Program-made: the position numbers and the translations under genes
Shown: positions 1 to 11,073 of the stretch, in pieces
How the letters are laid out: every line of letters begins with the position of its first letter
Position numbering within the stretch: position 1 is the stretch's first letter
Assembly (NCBI GenBank): GCA_016618085.1
Contig: JABLTG010000036.1
Location: 62,001 to 126,000 of the forward strand
Length of the DNA: 64,000 bases
Reading direction: 5' to 3'
From: Neovahlkampfia damariscottae
Taxonomy: Eukaryota; Heterolobosea; Selenaionea; Neovahlkampfiida; Neovahlkampfiidae
Notes under the pieces: generated by a model
Database searches by the model: none
Told to the model about the DNA's origin: nothing
What the model saw: only the letters and a program-made list of their open reading frames with translations

Positions 1-2978
1 CAATAACATTTTGAAGAGCTGAAATTAAACCATTTTCTGGGTATTTTTCTAAATGTTTAACAATTGAAACTAATTCTCTTGTGGAATACGGATATGTAAT
101 TTCATTTTCGTCAACTAATTTCCTTAAATCATTGAAACAATCAGTTAATCTTCTTAAAATTGAAACAGAAACATTCGGAGCATATTCTTTTAACATTTTA
201 ATTTCATTTTCTCCTTTTGGATTGTCAACATAATGGGAAGAGAATAAATCACCACATTCTCTGAAGAAATCATTTCCTTGAAAAGGAAAACCAGGTCTAT
301 TCGCCAAAACGATCATTCTAAAATCTGGATGAATTGTAATCACATTAGGATCATTATGTTCATTTTCTCTCATGATTCTTCTATGATCAGAAAGTACCAT
401 TTCTCCATCATCAATTAAAGACTTGATAATAGAGACAACTTCTAATGGAGCTTTATCGCACTCATCTAACATCAGAATTCTTCCATATTGAACTGCTCTT
501 ACTAATGGTGAATCAATGTAGACCAAAACTCCATCTTGAACAGAAGGTTGAACAGTTAAACTGTGAATTGTAATATCTCTGTGTAATTGCATGTATTCTT
601 TCTCTAATTTCAATACAGAGAGAAAATAATCTGTGATTTTGTTCTTTCCAACACCTTGATTTCCAATCAATAAAGAGTTTACACCTAATATATGATCTTT
701 AAATAAAGCTTTCAAAATTCTTGTGTGATCATCAGTATGAACATAAAATGGGTTTGGAACTAAAACATGATTTGTTGGATTTCCTTGTTTGATTTTGATA
801 TCTCCAATTTTTACAAAATCTTGTTCAATTTTAACTTTCAAATTTTCAGGTTTTGTTGGATAAAATCCATATTTATTCAATAAATCTTGAAATCCTTTTT
901 TGTATTCAGTTGGTAAAAATTGAGTCATTGTTGTCCTTTCTAAACATTCAAAAATTGATTCATCTGGAAATCTATTGATTCTCTTTAAAACTCTTAATAA
1001 ATCTCTTGTTGAAATATATTTGAAATGATTTCCACCACTGAATTGAATTTCTTGTGGTTCATCACTTTCTAAAATATTATTATATTCATTCTTTAATTTC
1101 AACATAGTTTTGATTAATTTCAAAGAAACATTTGGAGCTACGTTTGATATTAAATCAATTTCATTTTCCAATGGAAGTGATTCAATAAAATGACAATGGA
1201 ATAACATTAAAACTTCTTTTGAAAACCAAGATGATGTTGATTCGTCAACTGATGGTGGTAATCCAGTTGCTATTAATCTAAAGTTTGAATGAATTGCAAA
1301 AATTTCGTCTTTATCCAAATCATCTTTTGTTCTAATTTTCAATAAATCTTCATAACGATCTTGTGAAATGTATCTTGATCCATCAATTAAAAACAAACAT
1401 CTGTCATGAATTAATGATTGAAGAGAAAGTAAAATATCGCTTCCTAATCGATCAACACCATCAAGAATACAAATTCTTCCATGAACAATTGCATCAATCA
1501 AAGCACTCTTTTGCCAAATTGTATTTCCTTCATTGTCGGTTGTTCTTCTTTTGAACAAGTCTCTTAAAGTCATATCCTTATACATTGGAATATACTCCAC
1601 TTTATAACCAAGTAAAGCAGCAAATTGTCTTAAAATAACGCTCTTTCCACATCCTTTAGAGCCGACTATTAATAAATCTCTCTTTAACCAATGACTTAAA
1701 ATCATGTTGAAAATGAGTGTTTCATGATAATCAAGTTGAACATAATTAAAATATGATTTTGATTTCAATTCACCACCTCCAACAAATATCTCCATCGTGG
1801 AATCTCCAGTTGAAAAAATTAATTTTAATTTTTTATTTTCTGAATTAATTGATTTGATTTTAATGGGATTTTCGAAGTTTTCTGATATGAAACTGTGACA
1901 TTCACTTGAACATTTTTCAACTCCTTTATCCATTGTTTTCATCAAACTATCTTCGTTATCATTGGATAATAAACATCTCACAGGATAAACACATTTAATC
2001 ATGTTTCTCAAAACTTTTTCATTTAAAATTTTACCTAATTTTTCCATTAAACCAACTAAATCAAGTAAATGGTCCAATGGCAGAGGAGGTAAATACTCTT
2101 TGATAATATCATCTGAATAATCAGTAATATGTAAAATAAGTTGTGAAAAAGCCATCAAAGAATTAATGACATCTTTTGGAACATTATAATTTTTCAACTC
2201 ATGAAGCATAATATCAACAGGTTCTAAATCAAATTTTCTTGATTGAAATCTCGAACGAAGAGGTGGGTCAAGTGAATTTCCTTCATATGGTGGAATTGGT
2301 AATCCAATTGCAATAACTCGAAAATCAGGATGAACAGGTACAACTTTTGATGATTTTTTTTGTAACTTTTTATACCTGTTTATATCTATTAATAACCTTC
2401 CATCTTCTAATGACATTTCACGATTTTCTAACAAATTGTTCAAAATTGGAAGAATGTTTCTTTCTGATTTTTCAATTCCATCTAAAATTAAAACTCTTCC
2501 ATGTATGGCTGCCCTTACAGCAGCTTGGTCCACATAAAACGCATTTCTATTTTGAATTTCTCTTCTTTGTTTTAAATCATGTTCTGTGGTGTCACGTGTG
2601 ATGACAACATATTCAATTTCTCTTTTAGTGATCTCACAATACATGAATGTTATTCTTCTTCGATAAGGACCTAAAACCAGAATTAAAAATTTGTTTCTTA
2701 CCAGGATGTCCAATTAAAAACATATCTTGAGACATTGAATCTTTTTGTGAAATCCATTGCAAGTGTTCCATCGTTTCTTTTGAAAATTTCAAATTCTGAA
2801 CAAACAAATTTGGAACAAATTGTGGAAATTTAACATTGTTGTTAATTTTAAATTTGGTATTTCCAATTTGAAATGTATTATATGTTTTTTCATGTGATAG
2901 CACTTTAGGTACCTGTATTTGAGACTTTAATACAGTAATTCTTCTTTTTGATTTTTCATCCTTTGTCAACTCCGACAT
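1..2978 (-). CDS. VWA8: VWA8-like mitochondrial AAA+ ATPase (N-terminal part, runs off left edge)
   Basis: Start ATG at 2978; one intron at 2671-2701 (31 nt); open to the window edge, giving about 982 N-terminal residues. Three AAA modules are visible. The first has the degenerate P-loop typical of VWA8 (LIGHPG, about residue 89) followed by a TRDTTEHDLKQRREI stretch. The second has GSKGCGKS (about 432) with ILDGVDR, and the third GNQGVGKN (about 766) with LMLDECDKAP. VWA8 is a midasin/MoxR-type ATPase of mitochondria or peroxisomes of about 1900 residues, so half the protein, including the C-terminal VWA domain, lies outside the window. The third P-loop ends GKN rather than GKS/T. A CCAATCA element lies 10-20 bp upstream. 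The family call rests on the first-module sequence and three-AAA order. Confidence 0.85.
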
Positions 2979-3038
2979 GAAAAAAAAAAATGATTGGATG
3001 AAGAAAATTGAACAGAAAAGTTTGTTTTATCAATTTTT

Positions 3039-3656
3039 TTATAATTTAGAAAGTGATTCTTTAAAAAAATCTTTTTTGTTTTTCAAATAAGATGCTGGAA
3101 ATTCTTCTGATGCCACATCTTCATAATATTGTTTAAAACCATCAAGTTGACCTTTTCCTTTCATAACTTGAATAATATATTCAAATATTAAAACATCTAT
3201 GATATTAAGTTTTTCACCAAAAAGAAATTTGTTTTCTCCTTTGATACGAAGAATGTCTTGTTCAAATTTTGAAAATCTTTTTACAGCAGCGTTAACTAAC
3301 TCTGATCGATTTTTTTTCTCTCCAAATCTTGCTTTTACAAAATACTCTCTTGAATCTTCAAGTTCTAAATAACAAGTTAAAGCAATAGCATCATGTTTTG
3401 GATTTTTTGGCCATAGTTTGAATTCTTTAGCTAAATAATGCACAATTGCTGGTGAGCCCGCAAGTTTAAAGTCTCCTTTTTGGAGAATTGGCACTGAACC
3501 AAAAGGAAAATAATTCTTTTGTTTCATTTCAAGAAATTGGTTCAAGTCTATGTGAACATCATTGAATTGAACATCTGCCATTTTGAAGGTTAATCTAATA
3601 CCTTCTGCTCTTCCAGTCAAATTCCAATAAATAAGAGTGTACTTGTCTGTTGTCAT
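3039..3656 (-). CDS. Glutathione S-transferase, sigma-like
   Basis: 205-residue single-exon gene; ATG at 3656 (upstream in-frame codons are not ATG). The N-terminal thioredoxin-fold half shows the sigma/alpha/mu pattern LIYWNLTGRAEGIRL with the catalytic Tyr at residue 10, then GSVPIL and SPAIVHYLA, which bind glutathione. The C-terminal half is all-helical (SRE..VKARFGEKK, FLFGEKLNIIDV). Length matches cytosolic GSTs. It conjugates glutathione to electrophiles or isomerises prostaglandin-like substrates; the substrate cannot be told. The Gln that usually precedes the binding Ser is Gly here. It shares a 282-bp divergent promoter with the kinase-AAA gene. Confidence 0.9.
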   Translation of the reverse strand: MTTDKYTLIYWNLTGRAEGIRLTFKMADVQFNDVHIDLNQFLEMKQKNYFPFGSVPILQKGDFKLAGSPAIVHYLAKEFKLWPKNPKHDAIALTCYLELEDSREYFVKARFGEKKNRSELVNAAVKRFSKFEQDILRIKGENKFLFGEKLNIIDVLIFEYIIQVMKGKGQLDGFKQYYEDVASEEFPASYLKNKKDFFKESLSKL

Positions 3657-3938
3657 CGTCAAAAAAAAAAAAAATGAATGGCCAATGAATATAATTCGAA
3701 AATGAAAATAAAAACATTAAATGTACAAAAAAAAAAGTTTTTCAAGTATCAACTTCTTTTTTCAAAGGGCAAATGGTTATGATTTTGTCCATTTTCGGAA
3801 ACCCACCTGTTCTGGAAAAATGGAACCAGCATTTGTCCGAACTTAATACCTTACTACTTGTGCTTTGGAATTGAAAAAGATTTCTTCCTAAATTTCTTTC
3901 CAATTTAGTCTCAAGTTGTCTCCTATTGGTCAAAACCC
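3657..3938. promoter_or_regulatory. Shared divergent promoter (GST / kinase-AAA)
   Basis: 282 bp between two divergent start codons. CCAAT at about 3682 (reads ATTGG towards GST) and CCTATTGGTC at 3922-3931 just before the kinase ATG at 3939. No other gene or structure seen. Confidence 0.5.
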
Positions 3939-6900
3939 ATGCAACAAATCTGGACAATGCCACACAAAGGCAAAACAAACGAAACAACTATTCCGCTGAA
4001 CAACAAGAATAATGTTACTTCAAATTACATGTACCAAAAGGAATGGATATCAGAAACTAATATTCATGAAGAGTCAAAAAAAAACACTTCCGAAGAATTT
4101 CCGTCTTCTCACATGATGGAGTCTTTTAAAAAGGATTATCAGTTCGCCAAAATGTTATACCAGAGTTATCCAGACCATTTTGTAAATACTATTGAAATGC
4201 TGGACAAAAAAAACGGAGGAGTTGTGCTTGTTGAAAAAGAAGACGGAGAAGGTTTGGAAGTTTACCTTGAAAAAAAAAACAAATTAGAAATTGAAGAATT
4301 CTTAAAAATAGCCATAGAAATGACGAAATCATTACATTTTGCTCACTCAAAACACATCGTTCACAGAGATGTAAAACTAGCAAATTTTGTCATAAGTTCC
4401 AAAAGTGACTCTGTTAAATTGATTGATTTTGGATTGAGTGTAATGGTTTCAAGGAAATCACCTTCAGTTTCATGTACAAAACCAACAGGTTCTTTTGATT
4501 ATATGAGTCCTGAACAAACAGGAAAAACTTCAAAAAACGTTGACTTTAGAAGTGATATTTATTCTTTGGCTATTTCATTTTATGAACTTTTAACAGGTGA
4601 ACTACCATTCTCAGGAGATTTACTTGCATTAGTTCATGCTCATATTACGAAAAAAATTCCAGAAGTAAAGAATATTCCAAAAGTGTTAAATGACTTGATT
4701 CAAAAAATGTGCTCAAAAAATCCAAATGATAGATACAAATCAACATTAGGGGTACTTAAAGATTTAGAATTTATTCAAAAAAATTTGGATTCAATTCCAG
4801 ATTCTTTTCAAGTTGGGTTACAAGACGTTGAAGAATTTCAAATTCCTAATAAATTATATGGAAGAGAAAAAGAATTAAAATGGTTAAAAGAGGAAATAAT
4901 AGACACAAATAAAAGTCACATGTGCCTAGTATCAGGATTCTCCGGCATGGGAAAAACTCGTTTGGTTGAAGGATTGATAAAAGAGAATGATATTAATTTA
5001 ATTATGAGTTATGGAAAATTTGATCAATTTAATAGATTAACACCTTATTCAGCATTTATAAAGTAAGTTGATAGTTTCTGACAAGTCTTCTCACAGTGCA
5101 ATGAGATCATTGGTTCATAAAGTTGCTTCAGAAAATCCTGAAAAAAAACAATCTATGTGCCGCATGTTGCAACATGATTTAAAAAAAGAACTTGGTGGTG
5201 TTTTATGCTCAGTTGTACCCGAAGTTGAAATATTGATTGGAAAACATGAAATTCCAAAACCAATGGCAACTATTCAAGACACTCAAGAAAGACTTTTCGA
5301 TACTTTTGTCAAATATTTAAATTGTTTTTCAAAATTCAATACATTGGTCCTTGTACTTGATGATTTACAATGGGCGGATGCTGCCTCATTTGAGTTTCTA
5401 GTGAAACTATTGACAATTAAAAAGGATGGAATTTTTATCATTGGAGCCTATAGAGACAATGAAATTGGTGAAAATCACCCATTAACAAGAGTTATAAATG
5501 AAAACAAATCAATTTCCATACTTGAACTTCAACCTTTGAAAATAGAACATTTGAATGAAATGATAGCAGATACTTTCCATACAACAACAAAAAAAACTTT
5601 AAAACTTTGTGAATTGATTCATAAAAAAACTCTTGGAAATCCTTTTTTTTCAAGAGAATTTATCAATGCTTTATATCAAGATCAACTTGTTGTCTACAAA
5701 AACGGAGTTTGGAGTTGGGAAATAGAGAAGGTTGAAAAGATTGATTTCAGCTCAAATGTCATTGAATTTATGATTCTCAATTTAAAAAAGAAACCAAAAA
5801 ATATGCAAAAAGTGTTAAATAGAGCTGCATGTATAGGAAATACATTTAAATTCAAAGAATTACAATTGGTTTGGGATGAAAAATCAGATTTAGAATTCGA
5901 ATTATTTGAAGCGATTAAAGAAGGTTGGATTGAACAAATCAATTCAAGTGAATATAAATTCTATCATGATCGATTACAACAATCAGCATATGAATTATAC
6001 GACAAAGAAGAAGCAAAAAAAATACATTTCGTCATTGGAAATATATTATTAGAAGAATATAAAAAAGAAAATTCTTTAGATTCACACATCTTTGAAGTTG
6101 TCAATCATTTGAACAAATCAAAATCAATAGATTTGGAAAGAAAAGAATTATCAAATTTGAATTTAATGGCTGCAAATAAATCATTAAAAAATAGTGCATT
6201 TTATTCAGCTTTGGAGTTTTCAACTTTCGCTTTAGAATTACTTCCAGAGAATTCATGGGAAATTGAATATGAAATGTCATTAAATACTCATTCAGTTCAT
6301 GCAGACACTTTATATGCAAATTCGATGTTGAAACAATCAGAAGAAGAATATAATATACTTTTGGCTAGAGCATCAGGAAGATATGACAAATTAACAGTTT
6401 ATCAAAATTTTATGAAAATGGCATCACTATCTCATCAATATGATAAAGCATTTGAAATTTTTGTCAATGCAATGAAAATGTTTGATTTAACCAAGGAAAT
6501 TCCATTTGGAGATGAAAAGGCCATGTGGAATTGGATACTGATATTAAAAAAGAAAATTGATATTGAAGTAAAAAAAATTGGAGGACTCAAAAAATTTACA
6601 AATTTGAAATACACAATGGAAAAAGATTGGGTTCTGTTATTAAATGTAATGTTTGAATCACTTGATATTTCATTTCTTGCTCCATCAGCAAGTCGATATG
6701 TTGTTCTTGCAAATTCATTAGTTGCATATTATTTATATCTAACCAGAGGTTTGAATGAGAATGCTGTAATTGGTTTAAGTTTATGTGGAATGTTTTGTTC
6801 ATTTTTTTTTAAAGAAAATGAAGGTCATGAATTAACACTATTAGCAGAACAATTATTTTCTCAAAACAAAAAACCATCATTCAATGTTGTTTCTGCTCAT

Positions 6901-7911
6901 TTTCATATTGGAGTTGGCCATATAACAGGTGGAAGTTTTAAACAAATAAATTATCATATGGAAAGTGGTACAAGATATGCTCAAAATCATGGGGAATATG
7001 TTTTTGGTGGATATACAATTTGGCAATCATTATCAAATTTCATATTCAATGGTGAAAATTTACAAGTACTTTTGGCAAAAATGAAAAAATATCAAGCATG
7101 GTTGAAGAAAATCAAAAATTATATGATGTATGATTATACTGAAACTTTTATTCAATTTGTATTGGATTTATCTGGTGTTTCTGAATGGAACCCTCAATAC
7201 TTGATCCCAAATATTAAAACATTAAAATGTGCAGATACTCTATTTCCAGCAATGGAAGGAATACTAAATTATCATAAAGGTGAATATAATGAAGCATTGA
7301 GATTATTTGAAATTTCTGAACCAGTTATTGAACATGATAAAGCACTCATTGAATATTATGAAATGAAGTTTTATCACTGTTTAACTTTAATACATATTTA
7401 CAAAAAGAGTAAAAATCAAAAACATCTGGAAAGAGCAAAACAATACGTGGAAGAATATCAAGCTTTTGGAAGAATAAGTTCTGAATATTTAGAACCACGT
7501 TATAAGTTAATGGAAGTCTTTTATAGATCAATTGATTCAACTGATATATTTACAATCGCTGATGAAATGGAAGATATCATTGAATCAACAAGAAAAAATG
7601 GTCTGGTTGTGATTGAAGCTGTAACTAATGAAATTTTACTTTCATTTTGTGATGAAAATAATTTCCAAAAAGGTGTTTGTAGAATGTATTTTAATAATTG
7701 TTTTGAAATTTGGAGGGAATTATCTGCAGTGGCCAAAGTTGAACAATTGAAGAAAAAATATTTCAAATATATCTCACTAATTCATTCAAGACGGAAATCA
7801 TCCACTTCATCTATGCCCTCAAGTAGTAATAGCACAATTTCAAATCAATCATTTGGTGAGCCTCACATGGTGGATTTAGAAAATGCATTGCTAAATAACT
7901 TTAATTTCTGA
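3939..7911 (+). CDS. Ser/Thr kinase-like + AAA ATPase + helical-repeat protein
   Basis: 1312 residues from two exons (intron 5063-5096, 34 nt, giving AFI-NAM across the junction). Residues about 60-280 form a protein-kinase C-lobe: HRDVKLANF (about 141), DFGLS (about 162), SPEQ, DIYSLAI. The N-lobe is short, with no clear glycine loop or VAIK lysine. Next comes an AAA_16-type NTPase: GFSGMGKT (about 333) and LVLDDLQWAD (about 458), then NPFFSREF. The rest (about 650-1312) is helical, TPR-like, ending in a Ser-rich tail. This is the front of the kinase-AAA-GAF-histidine-kinase multidomain family found in cyanobacteria, fungi and amoebae, but GAF and histidine kinase parts are absent. Likely a cytosolic signalling scaffold; whether the kinase is active is doubtful. 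Confidence 0.8.
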
Positions 7912-8036
7912 AATAATGAAAAAATTTATTTTGAAAATTTTGGATTTTTTTTTTCAATTCCCAACACTATTCTTGTTTTTGAATGTTCGTGTTCAGATTT
8001 CATTCAAAAAAATGAAAAATTTTAAAATTAACTTTT
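7912..8036. other. Short convergent 3' flanks (kinase-AAA and PRXL2 selenoprotein)
   Basis: 125 bp between two convergent stop codons, AT-rich. On the minus strand it carries the candidate SECIS hairpin described separately; nothing else is visible. Confidence 0.5.
7943..8013 (-). promoter_or_regulatory. Candidate SECIS element (selenocysteine insertion)
   Basis: Lies 24 nt past the stop of the PRXL2-like gene, on its strand. The fold I see: a lower U-run/A-run helix, then 5' ATGA (8003-8000), helix arm AATCTGAACAC, an apical loop of about 21 nt beginning GAAC and containing AA pairs, the returning arm GTGTTGGGAAT (nine of eleven positions pair, one as G-U), then 3' TGA (7956-7954). ATGA/TGA can form the tandem G-A quartet of eukaryotic SECIS. 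A competing simpler hairpin (TTTTTGAATG with CATTCAAAAA) overlaps it. The fold was made by eye only. Confidence 0.5.
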
Positions 8037-8690
8037 TCACATTTTTTCAATAAATTTGCTCAAGTCATCAAAATCTTTTTAAATTTTAGTTTAAAAGTAC
8101 AATCATACCTGGATCATTTCCTGCATATTGTTCAAAAAATTGATAAATAACTTTTCCATTTTTGTCAATGATAAACAATCCACCTAATTGGTTCATATCT
8201 CCTTGCACTGCTCCTTGTTTAAATCCTTTTTTCATCACTTGAGATGTTTTACTCATACTACAAAAGAGTTAATATAAGTCAAAAATAATACTTAATTCCT
8301 GCTAAGGCTTGTAAGAGATTTGGTTTTTTGCATTGAAAATATTTGTACACTGATAATTTTTCATCCAAATATAAAGTAACTCTTGAATCTTTTGGAATGA
8401 ATTCTTTTTCAAATGCTTTTGCCATTTTTGGTGTACCACTTGAGCAAAGTACTAATTCACATTTATCTTGTAATTTTGGTATAAAATTTATACATTCGAC
8501 AGCCAAGTGTCGACAAAACATTCACCTAAAAACTTGATTAATCAATGAAAAATTTTACCTTTAAAAGTTAGGTTAATTATTTTTTTTACCCAAAATGTCT
8601 CAGTAATACAAAACAAACTGGTTTCTCTTTGAAAATATCTGTAAATGACACAAACTCTCCTTCAATGTTTTTTACTTTCAGGTCTTCCAT
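8037..8690 (-). CDS. PRXL2/AhpC-TSA_2 family thioredoxin-fold selenoprotein (in-frame UGA)
   Basis: 173 residues; ATG 8690, TGA stop 8037-8039. Introns 8526-8589 (64 nt), 8258-8291 and 8075-8108. Exon 1 ends LLRHFG; exon 2 opens with an in-frame TGA (8524-8522) followed by MFCRHLAVE. Peroxiredoxin-like 2 (SelU/FAM213/AAED1) proteins have R-x-F-G-C-x-x-C-R here, so the TGA sits exactly at the first redox Cys (residue 35), giving Sec-x-x-Cys. Later parts also fit: LVLCSSGTPKMAKAFEKEF, LGGLFIIDKNGKVIY. Probably a redox enzyme. No alternative splice consistent with the frame removes the TGA. SelU-type Sec is known in this superfamily. CCAAT element about 20-40 bp upstream. Confidence 0.78.
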
Positions 8691-8806
8691 TTGTGAGTAA
8701 AGAAATGTGAGAACGATATTATTGGTTGATTTATATAAAATTTAAATCTCCGAGGAAAAATAAAAAGTTTGATTCTTTTATTCCGAAAACATTAATATCT
8801 CCGAAA

Positions 8807-11010
8807 TTATTGTTTCATTCTTTCTATGACTTTTGTCACTACAGATTCATATTTCAAAATTTTTAAATTCTTTGACATCAAACCATTGCATTCATACAAA
8901 TAATCACGATTCTTTTCTAAAATGGGAGTTATGTCTTCAAAACATGATACTTTTAAATTCTTTTTCTTAATCTTCTTTTGAATAAATTCTCCTTTTTCCT
9001 TTGCTGATTTCTTAGCAATTTCCTGATTGATTCCACTAGCAAAAGCGACTGGTTTTCCAAAGAAATTCAAAGAAACTACAATTGTTGGAGTACCACTTTC
9101 TGATCGAGCAATTACTTCAAATTCCAAATTTTGATTCTTTTTCTTTATTATGATTCGACGATGTTCAATAGTGAAATCATCTTTTGATTTTATATCTTTT
9201 GAAAATGAATTCAAAAGTGAAATTAAAAAATCATTTTTCAAATGTAAAAAATTATCATTCTTATTTCTAAATCCATTTTGTTCCAAAAACATTGCTCCAA
9301 TTACAGGTGCAATTTGTGATTTTTTTGAAACATAATCACCCTCCTGTGCTCTGATATAGTCTTTAAAATTATATGGAAATAATTCAATGTAAGATTTTTC
9401 CATGAATGTTGATTGAATCTTTGTTAAAATTCTGGAAAAAATTAACAAAAATCTAGAGTGATCTCTTACGCTCCATGAAATTGTGGATACTTTTTATAAA
9501 GATATTCAACAACTATCGTTTTCATTACAATATCTCCCAAAGAATATAATCTATCTGATGTAAAATCTAGAAGAAAATTAATCATATTTGATTTTACTAT
9601 ATTCTTCATTTTTCAATGAAATGTCATGTGTCAAAGATTCTAAAGCTAAAAACTTGTTTTGAAACACATATTTGATATCTCTTTCTAACTTGCTGATTTT
9701 TTTGAATTCCAGTTTCTTCACATTTTCATCAATGTTTTTTATGATTTCTGGATCTTTGTAAGATTGAACTGTTTGGTCATTTTTTGAATATTTTTCAATC
9801 ATTTCATCAGCAATAATAAAGTAATTGTTTAAAATAAACTCCTCTGTTTTGTCATATCCTTGGTCCAAATATAATCCACCAATCAAAGCTTCAACACAAT
9901 CAGAGTAATCTTTATCATCTTTTTTTTTATTAAAAACTATGAAATCTGAAATTCCAGTTGAATTTGCAAAATGATATAAAGTTTCATTTGATGACACTTT
10001 GAATGATTTAATTGATTTTTTTCTTACTCAACTCGTAAAGTGAAACCAAAGCTGTCTGAGTGATATTTGGAAGTTTTTCATAAAGGAGTTGAAATATTAT
10101 TATACCAAGAATTGCATCCCCTAAATATTCCAATTTTTCATTTTTCCATTTGTTTAGACTATTGTTGTGTTAAAAATTATTTCAATGATAACCTTTGATC
10201 TAATAATTCATTATTGTTGAATTTAAAATTGAGCTTCTTTTTTAATTGATAATATTTTTCATTTTTGTCGGTTTTAATAATTGATATTTCATTCTTTTCT
10301 TCTTCTCTTTCATCCTCTTCTTCATTGTCAACATTCTCATTTGAAAGATTGTCTAAAATTTGGATAAATTCAGCTGAGTTTTTGAATTGAGTTAAATTAC
10401 TTTTATCAAATGATTTCAGCTGACAAAATTCTGGTAGTAACCAATATTCCATTGTGTGTTTTTTTGCAACAATGAAAGGTTGATCTCTGACTGTTATTTT
10501 CATCTTAAAATTTGAATACTGATCCTTTACAACATTTTTTTCTGTTGTTGATAATGATGCTTTGTGAACAAATCGATCAATGGTATAAATTTGTTTTGGA
10601 GTTTTTTCATAAGAAATATTAATTTCTGAATCCTTATATTTTTTTGTAAGATCTTGAATCGATAATTCTTTGGTTAATGGTAGAATATCTATATTTTTTT
10701 CTTCAATTTGTTTGCTAATTTTCCGCAACAATTCATCAAAAGAAGTCGGACCATCTAAATGTAATTTTTTTGAGGTTTCATTGATTAAAATGAATGTATT
10801 TGATTCATAATTATTATTTAATTTTCTAATAATTTGTACATCATCATTATTTAAGTTCTAATTTTTTAATGTGAAAACTCAATATTTTTTTCTTACCACT
10901 TGTCCAATTTTCTTGATGTGAAATTCATTTTTTTTATTCTCAAAGGAATTATCAGATAAAATAACAACTCTTTGTTTTTCAATTTTTGCATCAAAACAGA
11001 AAAGTATCAT
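8807..11010 (-). CDS. DCL: Minimal Dicer: PAZ, two RNase III domains, dsRBD; no helicase
   Basis: 676 residues, six exons (introns 10858-10896, 10159-10192, 9997-10027, 9567-9597, 9432-9469). ATG 11010 with ATTGGTTG upstream. A PAZ-like region (about 85-200) with WLLPEFCQL precedes RNase IIIa, which keeps both signatures (KLEYLGDAI; SDCVEALIGG). RNase IIIb is recognisable (SDRLYSLGDIVMK; QIAPVIGAMFLE), but the acidic residues expected in LEFLGD and DxxEALIGA are Tyr, Ser and Ala; only the GD Asp remains. A dsRBD follows (FEVIARSESG..., AKKSAKEKG). Giardia Dicer is similarly small (PAZ-IIIa-IIIb) without helicase. It should bind dsRNA and make small RNAs, but with one active site it may nick one strand or need dimerisation. 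Confidence 0.85.
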
Positions 11011-11073
11011 TTTTTTAATGGACACAATCAACCAATAAAACACAACAAAAATTAAAAACAAGAATTGAATTAT

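Noticed and set aside
3742-3987. Minus-strand open frame between GST and the kinase gene
   Set aside because: Lies in a divergent promoter, has no family features and overlaps the kinase start.
7985-8010. Perfect hairpin TTTTTGAATG/CATTCAAAAA as a terminator or regulatory stem
   Set aside because: Mutually exclusive with the SECIS fold, which explains more of the sequence; kept only as a competing structure.
8522-8524. TGA as a simple nonsense mutation in a dying gene
   Set aside because: All other exons, splice sites and family motifs are intact and the TGA falls exactly on the redox Cys position; recoding is the better explanation.
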